64,000 nucleotides of DNA from an uncultured Prevotella sp. (GTDB lineage: Bacteria; Bacteroidota; Bacteroidia; Bacteroidales; Bacteroidaceae): the NCBI GenBank assembly GCA_947169185.1, contig CAMVOS010000005.1, positions 31,046 to 95,045 of the forward strand, given 5' to 3'. The translations under genes and the position numbers were made by a program. Each line of letters starts with the position of its first letter. The stretch's first letter is position 1. This document shows positions 15,024-24,162 of this stretch, in pieces. Below the pieces are notes generated by a model. The model was not told the origin of the DNA, made no database searches, and saw only the letters and a program-made list of their open reading frames with translations.

Positions 15024-18000
15024 TTACAGATTTATCTTCACACCAGCATAGAACGAACGTCCCTGTGCCAAGTTACCGCAATCGATGCCCTGCGTATAGA
15101 CACTGCTACCAATACTGAACTCAGGATCACTGCCTGTATACTTAGTAAAGGTGAGCAAATTCTGAGCCTCAGCCCAAACGGTAAGTCCCTGCAACCATGT
15201 CCAAGAGCCTGGTATGGGCACCTGATAGCTCAAGTTCACACTTCTCAGTCGCAGATAACTGCCGTCCTCAATCCATCGGTCAGAGAAACGATTGTTGCCC
15301 ATCGGATCACCAAAGGTGGCACGAGGTAATGTAGCCTGCTGACCTTCATAGCGCCAACGGCCTGTTTCAGCCACCTGCTGATTATAGAAGGTAGCACCGC
15401 TATTGAGCACACTACGCTGATAGTTGTAAACATCATTTCCTAACGAGTAGTTGAAGCCCAACGATAATGTCAGCTGCTTCCAGTTAACAGTCGCAAAGAT
15501 ATTACCATAGAGGTCGGGATTAGGATTACCGATGATGGTTTTATCCTGCTCATTGATGATACCATCCCCATTCTGATCAACGAAATGCATGTCACCGGCT
15601 ACGAAGTTATGACGAGTGCCAGCATTGTCCACCATATACAGATAGTCTGCGCCATCCTTTCCAGCCTTGGCTGCCTCAGCATCCGTCGAGAAGACACCTG
15701 CCGTCTGATAGCCATAGAACATAGCCACAGGATTACCGACACTAGTCAGGATGTTATTGTCACCATAGATTGATGATGTGTAGTTCCCTGTTGGCAGACT
15801 CTTCACTTCATTCTTATAGTGGCCCATCGTTGCGCCAATCTCTACTCGCCAGTCCTTAGTCACAACGGGTTTACCGCTCAACATAATCTCAAAACCAGTG
15901 TTCTTCAGTTCACCACCATTAGACCAATAGTTGTTGATACCACCTATGGGGTTCGAGAAAGTCTTCAACATCAGCAGATCGCTGGTCTTGTGAATAAAGT
16001 AGTCAAAGCTAAGGGCGACACGGTTGTTCAACAGATAGCTTTGTAAACCAATATTGAACTTCTTGGTAGTTTCCCACTTAATCATATCATTACCCACATT
16101 GGTGAGCTGAATACCCATGGCATTGTTGTAATACTTCAAGGCTGTAAAGCTTGTACGGGCAGCGTAGTTCGAAATATTGTCATTACCACTGACATCGAAA
16201 CCTGCATTCAGACGCAAGTAGTCAACCACCGACTGCTTCGGGAACCAACTCTCATTGGTCATTACCCAACCGACCTGAACACTGGGGAATACAGCCCACT
16301 TCACACCAAAGAGACTCAGACCGTCAGCGTTTTCTCCGAAGCGGCTGTTTGCCTCAGCAGAAAGAGTCAAAGTAGCGAAGTAGCGATTCATATAGTTGTA
16401 ATCTACATTGCCAAACCACTGGATGTTCTTCCAAATATCATTAGCACCGTTGATTTCAGGTATAGCTGACGAAGTATTGGAATTGAGCACAGGGTTCTTA
16501 TCGTCTGTCTTACCACGATTCTGGTTACTCAAATCACTGTTGTCAAACGAGAAGTAATTGTAACGGCCTCCTACAAACGCGTTAATAGTATGCTTGCCCA
16601 ACTGCTTAGCCCAGTCAAGTTGTATCTTACCCATGAAGTTCTGCTCCTTACTGAACATAGAACCAACTTTGCTCGTTACACGTCCCATCGAAGCAATCTC
16701 GAAAGGAGGAACGCCTTTATAGGGACGGAAATAGCGCTGTGCATTACGATTGAGCAGATAGCTCAAGTCAGCAGTCAGTGTAAAGTCATTTGCAAACTTG
16801 AACGAAGGCGCTACATGTACGGTAAAATAAGTATTCTCTGCCTTATTCTTGTTATCGCCATCACCATTGACAAGCAGAGATACAGGGTTTGCCAACGACT
16901 GACTGGTATAAGTCAACGAACGGTCTGCATCCGAGCTTATCAGTCCATTCGACGGATAAGTACTACTCTGTAGAATGTTGTCATACTGAGACTCCAAGTT
17001 GGTAAAGCCTCCTACGATAGAGTTATACTGATAAGGAGAAACCAGTGGCGACTTCAGCAAAGCCAACGCTGTAGGCGATGTAATAGTGCTGCCACTGAAG
17101 CTGCTGGGTATGCCATCGTCATAGACATAATTGTTTGTACGCGAAATCGCAATATCGAACTTCGTCTTCAAGTTATACATCAGATTGATGTCTGTATTGA
17201 AACGAACATTCATACGGTCGAAGCCAGAACGTTTTACCGTACTCTTGGCATCCACATAACCTACAGACAGGTTATACATACCAATGTCATCACCACCCTG
17301 CACATTAATACTGTAATTCTGGGTCATGGCATTGCGGTACACCTGATCAGACCAATCTGTGTCATTATGATAGGTGTTATAATAATAGCCCTTAGGATCA
17401 TCATTGAGGAAATAGAATCCCTCGTACTCATTGATATTAGGAACGCTTCCTAACAGTTCCGAAGCGTAAGCCCTATACTGTGAGGCATTCATCATGGTCG
17501 GCAGCTTTGGAATCAGCTGCACACCAGCAGAGATGTTAACATCAATACGGGTAGCCATCGAATGGCCACGTTTAGTCTCAATGAGGACAACGCCATTGGC
17601 ACCACGTGCACCATAGAGGGCAGTAGCATTCTTCAAGACTGTCACCTTTTCAATATCATCAGGTGAGATGTTTGCCAGAATGTTATTAAACTGACCATCG
17701 TGCAGTGAATGACGACTACGCTGCATGTCAACCTCCACACCATCAATGAGGATAAGAGGCTGCGCATCACTGGTAATACTATTCAAACCACGAATAAACA
17801 TCGAGGCACCGCCATCAACAGCTGCAGAGCGCTGAATACTACGCATATCACCACCCAACTCATTGGCTATTTCGTTATCGACAACAACACCAAAGCGATT
17901 AATTTGGGCTGTGCGCTTAGCAGTATAATCAGTTCCCGTGCCATACATCGACTGGAACTTGTCGCTCAGCATCTTAACAGCGATCTGCTGACCGTCATCC

Positions 18001-18377
18001 TCTGACTTGATAGCAACCTGCTGTGACAAGTACTCAGGAGCATGCACATACAAGGCTGTTGTAAAGGTTGGAACCTTGATGGTGAAAGCACCATTCTCAT
18101 CGGTCATGGCCGTATAACGGTTGTTAGCCAACGAGCGTAGCTGTACACCAGCCAAAGGTTTGCCCGTAGCCTGATCGGTGACAACACCCTTGACAGACAT
18201 CATGGGATAAACCTTTTGCTTTACTTCCGAACGCTTGGGCTTCTTGATGGTGGTAGTCTCCTCCATATCGTCATCCTCTGTCTGGGCATAGACACCCGTA
18301 GAGAGTCCGATGGCAAGCGCGCAGACTACGATTCTCGTACCGCAGTTCTGCCAAAGATGGAATATCATTCGCTTCAT
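15024..18377 (-). CDS. SusC-like TonB-dependent outer-membrane transporter
   Basis: 1117 residues with a signal peptide ending in VYAQ, an acidic then basic linker, a carboxypeptidase-regulatory-like domain (about 55-140, VKGVVTDQATGKPLAGVQL), a plug domain with the SusC signature (VTVLKNATALYGARGANGVVLIETKRG, about 245-270) and a beta-barrel ending GRSFYAGVKINL. Such proteins import oligomers with energy from TonB. It lies 5 nt after the fasciclin gene in the transcript and 36 nt before its SusD partner. This pair is the second SusC/D pair of the operon and differs clearly from the first, so the two are not a recent duplication. Confidence 0.95.
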   Translation of the reverse strand: MKRMIFHLWQNCGTRIVVCALAIGLSTGVYAQTEDDDMEETTTIKKPKRSEVKQKVYPMMSVKGVVTDQATGKPLAGVQLRSLANNRYTAMTDENGAFTIKVPTFTTALYVHAPEYLSQQVAIKSEDDGQQIAVKMLSDKFQSMYGTGTDYTAKRTAQINRFGVVVDNEIANELGGDMRSIQRSAAVDGGASMFIRGLNSITSDAQPLILIDGVEVDMQRSRHSLHDGQFNNILANISPDDIEKVTVLKNATALYGARGANGVVLIETKRGHSMATRIDVNISAGVQLIPKLPTMMNASQYRAYASELLGSVPNINEYEGFYFLNDDPKGYYYNTYHNDTDWSDQVYRNAMTQNYSINVQGGDDIGMYNLSVGYVDAKSTVKRSGFDRMNVRFNTDINLMYNLKTKFDIAISRTNNYVYDDGIPSSFSGSTITSPTALALLKSPLVSPYQYNSIVGGFTNLESQYDNILQSSTYPSNGLISSDADRSLTYTSQSLANPVSLLVNGDGDNKNKAENTYFTVHVAPSFKFANDFTLTADLSYLLNRNAQRYFRPYKGVPPFEIASMGRVTSKVGSMFSKEQNFMGKIQLDWAKQLGKHTINAFVGGRYNYFSFDNSDLSNQNRGKTDDKNPVLNSNTSSAIPEINGANDIWKNIQWFGNVDYNYMNRYFATLTLSAEANSRFGENADGLSLFGVKWAVFPSVQVGWVMTNESWFPKQSVVDYLRLNAGFDVSGNDNISNYAARTSFTALKYYNNAMGIQLTNVGNDMIKWETTKKFNIGLQSYLLNNRVALSFDYFIHKTSDLLMLKTFSNPIGGINNYWSNGGELKNTGFEIMLSGKPVVTKDWRVEIGATMGHYKNEVKSLPTGNYTSSIYGDNNILTSVGNPVAMFYGYQTAGVFSTDAEAAKAGKDGADYLYMVDNAGTRHNFVAGDMHFVDQNGDGIINEQDKTIIGNPNPDLYGNIFATVNWKQLTLSLGFNYSLGNDVYNYQRSVLNSGATFYNQQVAETGRWRYEGQQATLPRATFGDPMGNNRFSDRWIEDGSYLRLRSVNLSYQVPIPGSWTWLQGLTVWAEAQNLLTFTKYTGSDPEFSIGSSVYTQGIDCGNLAQGRSFYAGVKINL

Positions 18378-18382
18378 ATTCT

Positions 18383-20185
18383 TTACTTCTTGTTTTGTTC
18401 TTCAAATTCTACGAGTTCTTTCGGCTTCAAGATGATGGAAGCAATGCGCAAGTCACGTGTATATGCTTGACGCAGTGCAGCAGTGAATACCGAATACGGC
18501 GTACTAATCTTGATATTAGGGCAATACTCATCACCCAATCCTAGATAGCAGACAGGGAAAGTAAACTCACCAATATAGAGGGTGTCAACCTTCGACGTAT
18601 CGTTCGAGAAAGCACGAATCGTCTGGTGGTTGGCATTAGTCTGGCTGGCATTATCCTTGACGGTTGGGAAACGTGCCTTGAACGCATCAATCTGTGCCTG
18701 GTCAGTATTGAGGAACAACTGATTCTTCAAAGCACCAGACGCATCACAATAATTCAATGTAAAGATAACGCGGTTGGGTGTTGTCACTGCATCCTTCTTC
18801 AGCAGGTCAACATTCTCAGGAACAAACACACAATAGATATCGTAGGTCGTACTCTGTACGTTACGCAAATAGAATGTCATCTCCGGTTTGATATACTCGT
18901 TACCACCAGTGGGTTCCACATGATAGTAGCTGAGTGTGGTAGCGCCGTCTTCCAGTTCTACCTTTTCCTTATTCACATCAATCACGTCGACACGACTACC
19001 CGTACCATTGGATATCAAGGCACGGTTGTCTGCCCTTGTAGCATTTATAACACGCTCTGGAGCATAGGTTTCCCACGAATACATGCCATAGTCGTTAACA
19101 ACACGTCCAGTACCATTACTGAATTTCACAGTCTTCACGGTCTTATCCAGAATTTCCTGAGGATTCGACAGTTTGGTGTATAGTGTCGTCCGCAAAGTAT
19201 CACTGCCTAAGGCTGATGGGGTTCCATTAAGCCAACGGTTATAGACATCATTGTTGCTATATGCCAAGACGCTGGTTAATGCTCTATTCGTCAAAGAATC
19301 CTGCCAATAAGCCGCATCGATCGACAACGGTGTCGTGGTAGTTGGCGTAGAACCACTAAACTGCTGAGCGATAGTCTTTGGAGCATACTTGAAGTTCTTT
19401 TTCACCTTGTCATATTGAGCCTTCCAAGCTTCATTGGTGGGCATCAGGAACGTGTATGAACTGTCTTCGCTTTCCATACGAGTATTAAGCATGGCCCATT
19501 GCGTATTCTCTGTAATCATCACTGAGTCTACATAGGTCTGCATACCATTGACAATTGGACCTAACACCGAATGTTCCTCATCAAGATAAGTAATCTCATA
19601 CTTCTTAAGAAATTTACGGAGAGAGTCCACACCTTCCTTGCCAGAGAGTTCTTCGGTCATCAAGTACTCATACAAACTGGGATGATAGGCAGCCATACCA
19701 CTCATGATGTGCATCACACCATTATTACTACCCAGATTGGGCTGTTCTATCTTAACGCCATCAAAGGTATAGTTGTTCTGCGAACCAACAAACTGATATG
19801 ACTTGTCATTCAGCATCAACACACGCTTGTCTATCTGGCCAGAGGCATTATAGCTGTAATCGGCAATATGATTCTCCACAAACTGGCTTAACAGCGACTT
19901 GTTGCTAAGCTGCAGAATGGCGTTAGCATCATAGGTGCCGTCCAAAGGAGCCCATACCGTATAGTAATGGGTTGTGTTCAGCTTCTCGTCGTAGCCAGCT
20001 TTCTTCAATATCGAAGCAAAATTCGACAGCTGCTGATTCTGCTGGATATTCTGCCACAAGGTCTGATTGCCTGCCGGTGTCAGATCAGCAATCTCCTTGT
20101 TATAATCATTGAAATCAGAACATGACGTGGCAGTCAGCATCGTGGCTGCCATCATCATGATTCCTATATATTTATACTTCTTCAT
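18383..20185 (-). CDS. Fasciclin-domain lipoprotein (600 aa)
   Basis: A lipoprotein (LTATSC, Cys22, followed by acidic residues). Two fasciclin-like regions are seen: about 40-195 (NFASILKKAGYDEKL...YTVWAPLDGTYDAN, then GVMHIMSGMAAYHPSLYEYL) and about 195-390 with FLMPTNEAW. The C-terminal third looks like a beta-rich domain (EYIKPEMTFYLRNV...YDIYCVFVPENVD). Fasciclin domains are adhesion modules; in Bacteroidetes they often accompany SusC/D pairs, where they may act as surface substrate-binding proteins, which is inference. It lies between the other fasciclin gene and SusC. Confidence 0.85.
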   Translation of the reverse strand: MKKYKYIGIMMMAATMLTATSCSDFNDYNKEIADLTPAGNQTLWQNIQQNQQLSNFASILKKAGYDEKLNTTHYYTVWAPLDGTYDANAILQLSNKSLLSQFVENHIADYSYNASGQIDKRVLMLNDKSYQFVGSQNNYTFDGVKIEQPNLGSNNGVMHIMSGMAAYHPSLYEYLMTEELSGKEGVDSLRKFLKKYEITYLDEEHSVLGPIVNGMQTYVDSVMITENTQWAMLNTRMESEDSSYTFLMPTNEAWKAQYDKVKKNFKYAPKTIAQQFSGSTPTTTTPLSIDAAYWQDSLTNRALTSVLAYSNNDVYNRWLNGTPSALGSDTLRTTLYTKLSNPQEILDKTVKTVKFSNGTGRVVNDYGMYSWETYAPERVINATRADNRALISNGTGSRVDVIDVNKEKVELEDGATTLSYYHVEPTGGNEYIKPEMTFYLRNVQSTTYDIYCVFVPENVDLLKKDAVTTPNRVIFTLNYCDASGALKNQLFLNTDQAQIDAFKARFPTVKDNASQTNANHQTIRAFSNDTSKVDTLYIGEFTFPVCYLGLGDEYCPNIKISTPYSVFTAALRQAYTRDLRIASIILKPKELVEFEEQNKK

Positions 20186-20222
20186 AATCTTTAATCTTTA
20201 ATCTTTAATCTTTCATCTCAGA
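20186..20222 (-). repeat. Heptamer repeat (TTTAATC) before the 600-aa fasciclin gene
   Basis: Four near-perfect 7-bp units fill the gap between the two fasciclin genes, directly before the start codon of the downstream one. Confidence 0.8.
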
Positions 20223-22322
20223 TTAATACCAGTCCTCAGCATACTGCTGATTGTCAACCACGCTGGTAGGCACCAGTTCCACGAAGTCAAGTCCTACAGG
20301 GTTCGTACTCTTGTCAGAGTTCAACGTCTTGATACGCAACCAGTTCTCGTTGCCCTGATAGAGGTCTACACGACCCAGCACGTAGCGTACTGTCATACTA
20401 GTACCCCACTCGAAGCGACCATTGTTGGTCGTTGTCCAACCTGTTGATTCGGCATGTCCGCAATAGCTGTACGGACCACGCATAAATCCGCGGTTGTGCA
20501 TGGCAATATCACTGGCTATACCCATATCCTCTTCCTCATTGGCATTGGTCAGACCAACGCGAGGATCTTCCACAGGCACAGTAGCATCAAATGGCAAACC
20601 AATGGGCAGCATCGAAGAGACACTAGACGAGGTGCCGATATAATACTGCATGAAGGAGCCATAGCTCATCGGTGCGTATACCACACGAATCTCGTACGTA
20701 CCCGATGGGACAGGAGGCAACTTAAATGCCAGATCATAAGTACCCCAGAACTGCATCTGGTCAGACTCCCAACAGCGCCAAGCACCATGAACACAGTATG
20801 CCAGACATACATTATTATTATAATGAATCATGTTTTTGAAGTACTTGGCAGGAATTCCGTGACGTGAACCATCAAAACCAGAAGGAATACGTCCGTCAGA
20901 TGTTGCAATGCTGCGAATGTCGTTAGTAATCAGCTCTGGGAACAACGAAGTACAATTGACGCGCATACGTTCGTTAAGCACCTTCTTAGGAACATCCTTA
21001 TCATAAACCAGAATGCCATCGATATAGTGAATCCAACCATTGTCAGCTTCTAAAGACACATCCACACCATTCACCCTGCGAATAATGCCTATACCCTTCT
21101 TCTCAACCTGGTGGTTAGTACCCGGTGAAGCCAACGTATTAGTCAGCGTATTGAAGGTCTGATAGCGGTTGATAAAGAGCGACTTACCCGTTCCAACATC
21201 ATGAGGTTCCCAAATCTTCATCATGGTATGAGGCAGCATGGTCTCATAATAGTCATGGGGGTCTGCATCAGGAGCAAAGTTCCAATATGCATTGGATCCC
21301 TTTTCGTAGACCAGCCAGTCATCAGACATTTTGGCATTGACTATGTGATAGGCTACAAACATGTTGAGGGCGTTGTTACGCTCTTCATAATCATCTGCAG
21401 TACTCACGCTCATCTTTTTCTCGCGCAGGTAGTCATACCATTCCGGAGCATCAGCATATACCTTGTTGGCGTATGCTATCAAGTCGTTAATATTGTTGAT
21501 ACCATTTTTCTCAAACACCTCATCGCTCTCGGCAAAGATGGTAAAGCCTTCTTTGCATTCCATCTTACCTGTTGAGCCGACACCTGGAGCAGGATAAAGG
21601 TTGCCAGAATAGTTTTCACGAGCCATCTGTCTGAATTCCATCTCGCCTCGTGTCTCTACTAAAATGGAATCCATCAGTCCTGTCAACTCTAAGGCTTCAG
21701 CAAAGATGCTAAAGTCATCCTGATGGCGTTCGAACAAAGTGGGGAACGACACATCGGTACGCGGTACCACATGGTCGACAATATGTACCAGGCCATTGAC
21801 AGCCTCATTATCAGAGCTGATAATAGTGGACTTACCGCCTAAAACGACCTGCCCTGTCTCCGACGAGATTTTGATAACACGTCCCAGCATGGTATAAATA
21901 GGCGTTGTTGAACCTGTCATCGATACCAAGTTACGATAGGTTGTCGTAATATGGAACTTGGCAATGTTCAAACACAGACTGTCGGTGAGTCCCTCCAATG
22001 AATTGGCAGTCATGCCATTATGAGGAATGGCTGCTTCATTATCATTATAAAGGCTATCAATGTAAGCATAAACGCCACTGTTGACAGGTGCAAAGCAAGT
22101 ATAGGAGCCATAGGTTGCCATCGTCTTGTCAAAATCGACACGCGACAAAATATAGTTGAATGCTGTCAGCGATTCATCCTTGGCAATGAACGATTCGATG
22201 GTCTCACCTGTGAAGGTATAAAGATCCGACTCGTCAGGCTCGGGATTACAGGCCGCAAGGGTCACCAATCCTACGGTGCCCAAGACGACATGCTGCATGA
22301 TTTCTTTCAGATTCTTTTTCAT
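20223..22322 (-). CDS. Fasciclin-domain lipoprotein (699 aa)
   Basis: A lipoprotein (LAAC, Cys25, followed by NPEPDESD, an acidic stretch of the kind that directs lipoproteins to the surface). Residues about 45-190 form a fasciclin domain (FNYILSRVDFDKTMATYGSYTCFAPVN...GLVHIVDHV) and a second, more divergent one follows to about 400 (FEKNGINNINDLIAYANKVY, GWIHYIDGILVY). The C-terminal part (about 470-690, with SGTYEIRVVYAPMSYG and LDFVELVP) looks like a galactose-binding-like beta sandwich. It follows the first SusD gene by 18 nt in the transcript. Confidence 0.85.
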   Translation of the reverse strand: MKKNLKEIMQHVVLGTVGLVTLAACNPEPDESDLYTFTGETIESFIAKDESLTAFNYILSRVDFDKTMATYGSYTCFAPVNSGVYAYIDSLYNDNEAAIPHNGMTANSLEGLTDSLCLNIAKFHITTTYRNLVSMTGSTTPIYTMLGRVIKISSETGQVVLGGKSTIISSDNEAVNGLVHIVDHVVPRTDVSFPTLFERHQDDFSIFAEALELTGLMDSILVETRGEMEFRQMARENYSGNLYPAPGVGSTGKMECKEGFTIFAESDEVFEKNGINNINDLIAYANKVYADAPEWYDYLREKKMSVSTADDYEERNNALNMFVAYHIVNAKMSDDWLVYEKGSNAYWNFAPDADPHDYYETMLPHTMMKIWEPHDVGTGKSLFINRYQTFNTLTNTLASPGTNHQVEKKGIGIIRRVNGVDVSLEADNGWIHYIDGILVYDKDVPKKVLNERMRVNCTSLFPELITNDIRSIATSDGRIPSGFDGSRHGIPAKYFKNMIHYNNNVCLAYCVHGAWRCWESDQMQFWGTYDLAFKLPPVPSGTYEIRVVYAPMSYGSFMQYYIGTSSSVSSMLPIGLPFDATVPVEDPRVGLTNANEEEDMGIASDIAMHNRGFMRGPYSYCGHAESTGWTTTNNGRFEWGTSMTVRYVLGRVDLYQGNENWLRIKTLNSDKSTNPVGLDFVELVPTSVVDNQQYAEDWY

Positions 22323-22340
22323 ATCGTTAGTCCTCCTTCA

Positions 22341-24125
22341 TTAATAATTCTTACTATAATCATCAGAAGATTTGTATTCTGGATTCTGACGCAACAGCGG
22401 ACTAACCTTCAACTCTGTCAAAGAAATAGGCAGATAAAGACGTCCCTCGTTATTCATCTTGGCAGCCACAGCATTACCCTTGGCACCCAGCTTGCGTTTC
22501 ATCAAGTCAAGCATGGGCTGATAGGTAGCAACCAGTGTCTTACCATTGTCCTTCTGAACAGCCAGAATAGTGTTATAGTCCACACCTTCAATATGGCGAT
22601 AGTTATAACGCATCAGGTCATACCAGCGCTTGCCCTCGAAAGCCAACTCACGCAGACGCTCTTCCAGAATCAGGGCTTCCAATTTCTCTGCCGTATTATA
22701 GGTGTTCCACTTAATCGTTTCAATAGTGGTCTCACGCGAACGGGTATTCACCTTCTCAACCAATTCAAAAGCAGTCTGTAAGAGTTTGACATCTTCACCG
22801 TCGGGATCCTCATAACCGTCAACAGCCTGTTTTTGGGCCACAATAGCCGTCAATGCCTCTGCCTTCATCATCATGATATCGGGCAGGCGATAAACGATAT
22901 AGTTACTCTTAGCTGATGAGGCGTAGTCCGACAACGTTCCCTTGCTCTCTGCACTCATATTGGTAGAATTGGGCGAATAGTTCGCATTCTGACTGACATA
23001 CTTACGAACCATAAAACCTCCCAATTCTCCTACTGTCTGCGCCGTCTTGCCATTATCGTAAGTATTCATCAAAGCTCTCCAGTCACTGGTGTAGGTACCA
23101 GTCTTATAAACTGTACCGCCAAAGTTGAAGATGTCTGATGCATACAGATAAGGAGCAGAATTATTGCCACCATTATAGTGGTTCAAGTAATGACCATGTC
23201 CGGCATTAAGGTTCGTTGTTCCGTCGAACTGTAACTCAAGGATACTCTCCTCGGCATTCTTGGTAATAAAGAGCGAGCGGAAAGCAGTACGGCCTTCAGC
23301 CAAGGGATAGTCTGGCATCTCTGTCTCACCAAATCCCAACACATGCTGAGCCTTTTTCGAGGCAATGACCTTGTCACAATAAACTATGGCCTGTTCGTAG
23401 TCGGCAGCACTATGATTCACACTGGCACGCCACAAATAGATATCAGCCATCAAAGCCTGAATAGCATCACGGGTAAAATAGCCCACACGGCGCCAGTCAT
23501 TATAAGCACTTGCCAAAATTGCATTCTTCTCTGCAGACTCCAAGTCATTCAGACAGTTGGCCAGCACAACATCAGGAGCCGACTGTGGGATATTTCGGTT
23601 CTGACTACTATTCTTAAAGGCCTCTGTCACGTATGGCACATCACGGAAATTGCGAACCAGATAGAAGTAACACAATGAACGCAAAGCCAACATTTGTGAA
23701 CAATCTGCTAAATAGTCACCTGAAGTATAGGAAGGATCCTCTCCCATCACCTGCTCGGCACTGCTGAGCACCAGGTTACAGTAGTTAATCGTACTATACA
23801 AGTCACCCCAAGTAACAAACTGGTTATCCTCTTGGGTATTAGCCATATTAATCTCTGTCAGATCCTCTACCAAAGAACCAGTAACACTGGCAATTGGTAT
23901 CAATTCATCGGAACGCAGATCACCCCATATCACAAGGCGGGAAATCATATTCTCAGAGAGCATACTACGATAGGCCTGATTGACTATCAGTTGCACATCC
24001 GACTTCTGTTTCCAGAAATCCTCTTCCACCGTCTTATCATCGGGCAGGATGATGGTATCGATGCACGACACCATCAGCAAGGCCGCACATCCGACACACA
24101 TTATTTTATATAATTTGGTAATCAT
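22341..24125 (-). CDS. SusD/RagB-like outer-membrane lipoprotein
   Basis: 594 residues with lipobox LMVSC (Cys21). Typical SusD features: FWKQKSDVQLIVNQAYRSM near the start, LRSLCYFYLVRNFRDVPYV, ALMADIYLWRA, YRLPDIMMMKAEALTA, LEERLRELAFEGKRWYDLMRY and the closing NPEYKS. The protein should bind substrate at the mouth of the SusC encoded just upstream in the transcript. The gap to SusC carries a heptamer array. Confidence 0.95.
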   Translation of the reverse strand: MITKLYKIMCVGCAALLMVSCIDTIILPDDKTVEEDFWKQKSDVQLIVNQAYRSMLSENMISRLVIWGDLRSDELIPIASVTGSLVEDLTEINMANTQEDNQFVTWGDLYSTINYCNLVLSSAEQVMGEDPSYTSGDYLADCSQMLALRSLCYFYLVRNFRDVPYVTEAFKNSSQNRNIPQSAPDVVLANCLNDLESAEKNAILASAYNDWRRVGYFTRDAIQALMADIYLWRASVNHSAADYEQAIVYCDKVIASKKAQHVLGFGETEMPDYPLAEGRTAFRSLFITKNAEESILELQFDGTTNLNAGHGHYLNHYNGGNNSAPYLYASDIFNFGGTVYKTGTYTSDWRALMNTYDNGKTAQTVGELGGFMVRKYVSQNANYSPNSTNMSAESKGTLSDYASSAKSNYIVYRLPDIMMMKAEALTAIVAQKQAVDGYEDPDGEDVKLLQTAFELVEKVNTRSRETTIETIKWNTYNTAEKLEALILEERLRELAFEGKRWYDLMRYNYRHIEGVDYNTILAVQKDNGKTLVATYQPMLDLMKRKLGAKGNAVAAKMNNEGRLYLPISLTELKVSPLLRQNPEYKSSDDYSKNY

Positions 24126-24160
24126 AATTTCTAATTACTAATTTCTAATTACTAATATAT
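24126..24160 (-). repeat. Short tandem repeat in the SusC-SusD gap
   Basis: Alternating TAATTTC and TAATTAC heptamers precede the SusD start codon. The same kind of array is found before the other SusD gene. Confidence 0.75.
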
Positions 24161-24162
24161 CA

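Noticed and set aside
22020-22781. Forward ORF of 253 residues across the SusD/fasciclin boundary
   Set aside because: Antisense to two clear genes, low-complexity composition, no start signals.
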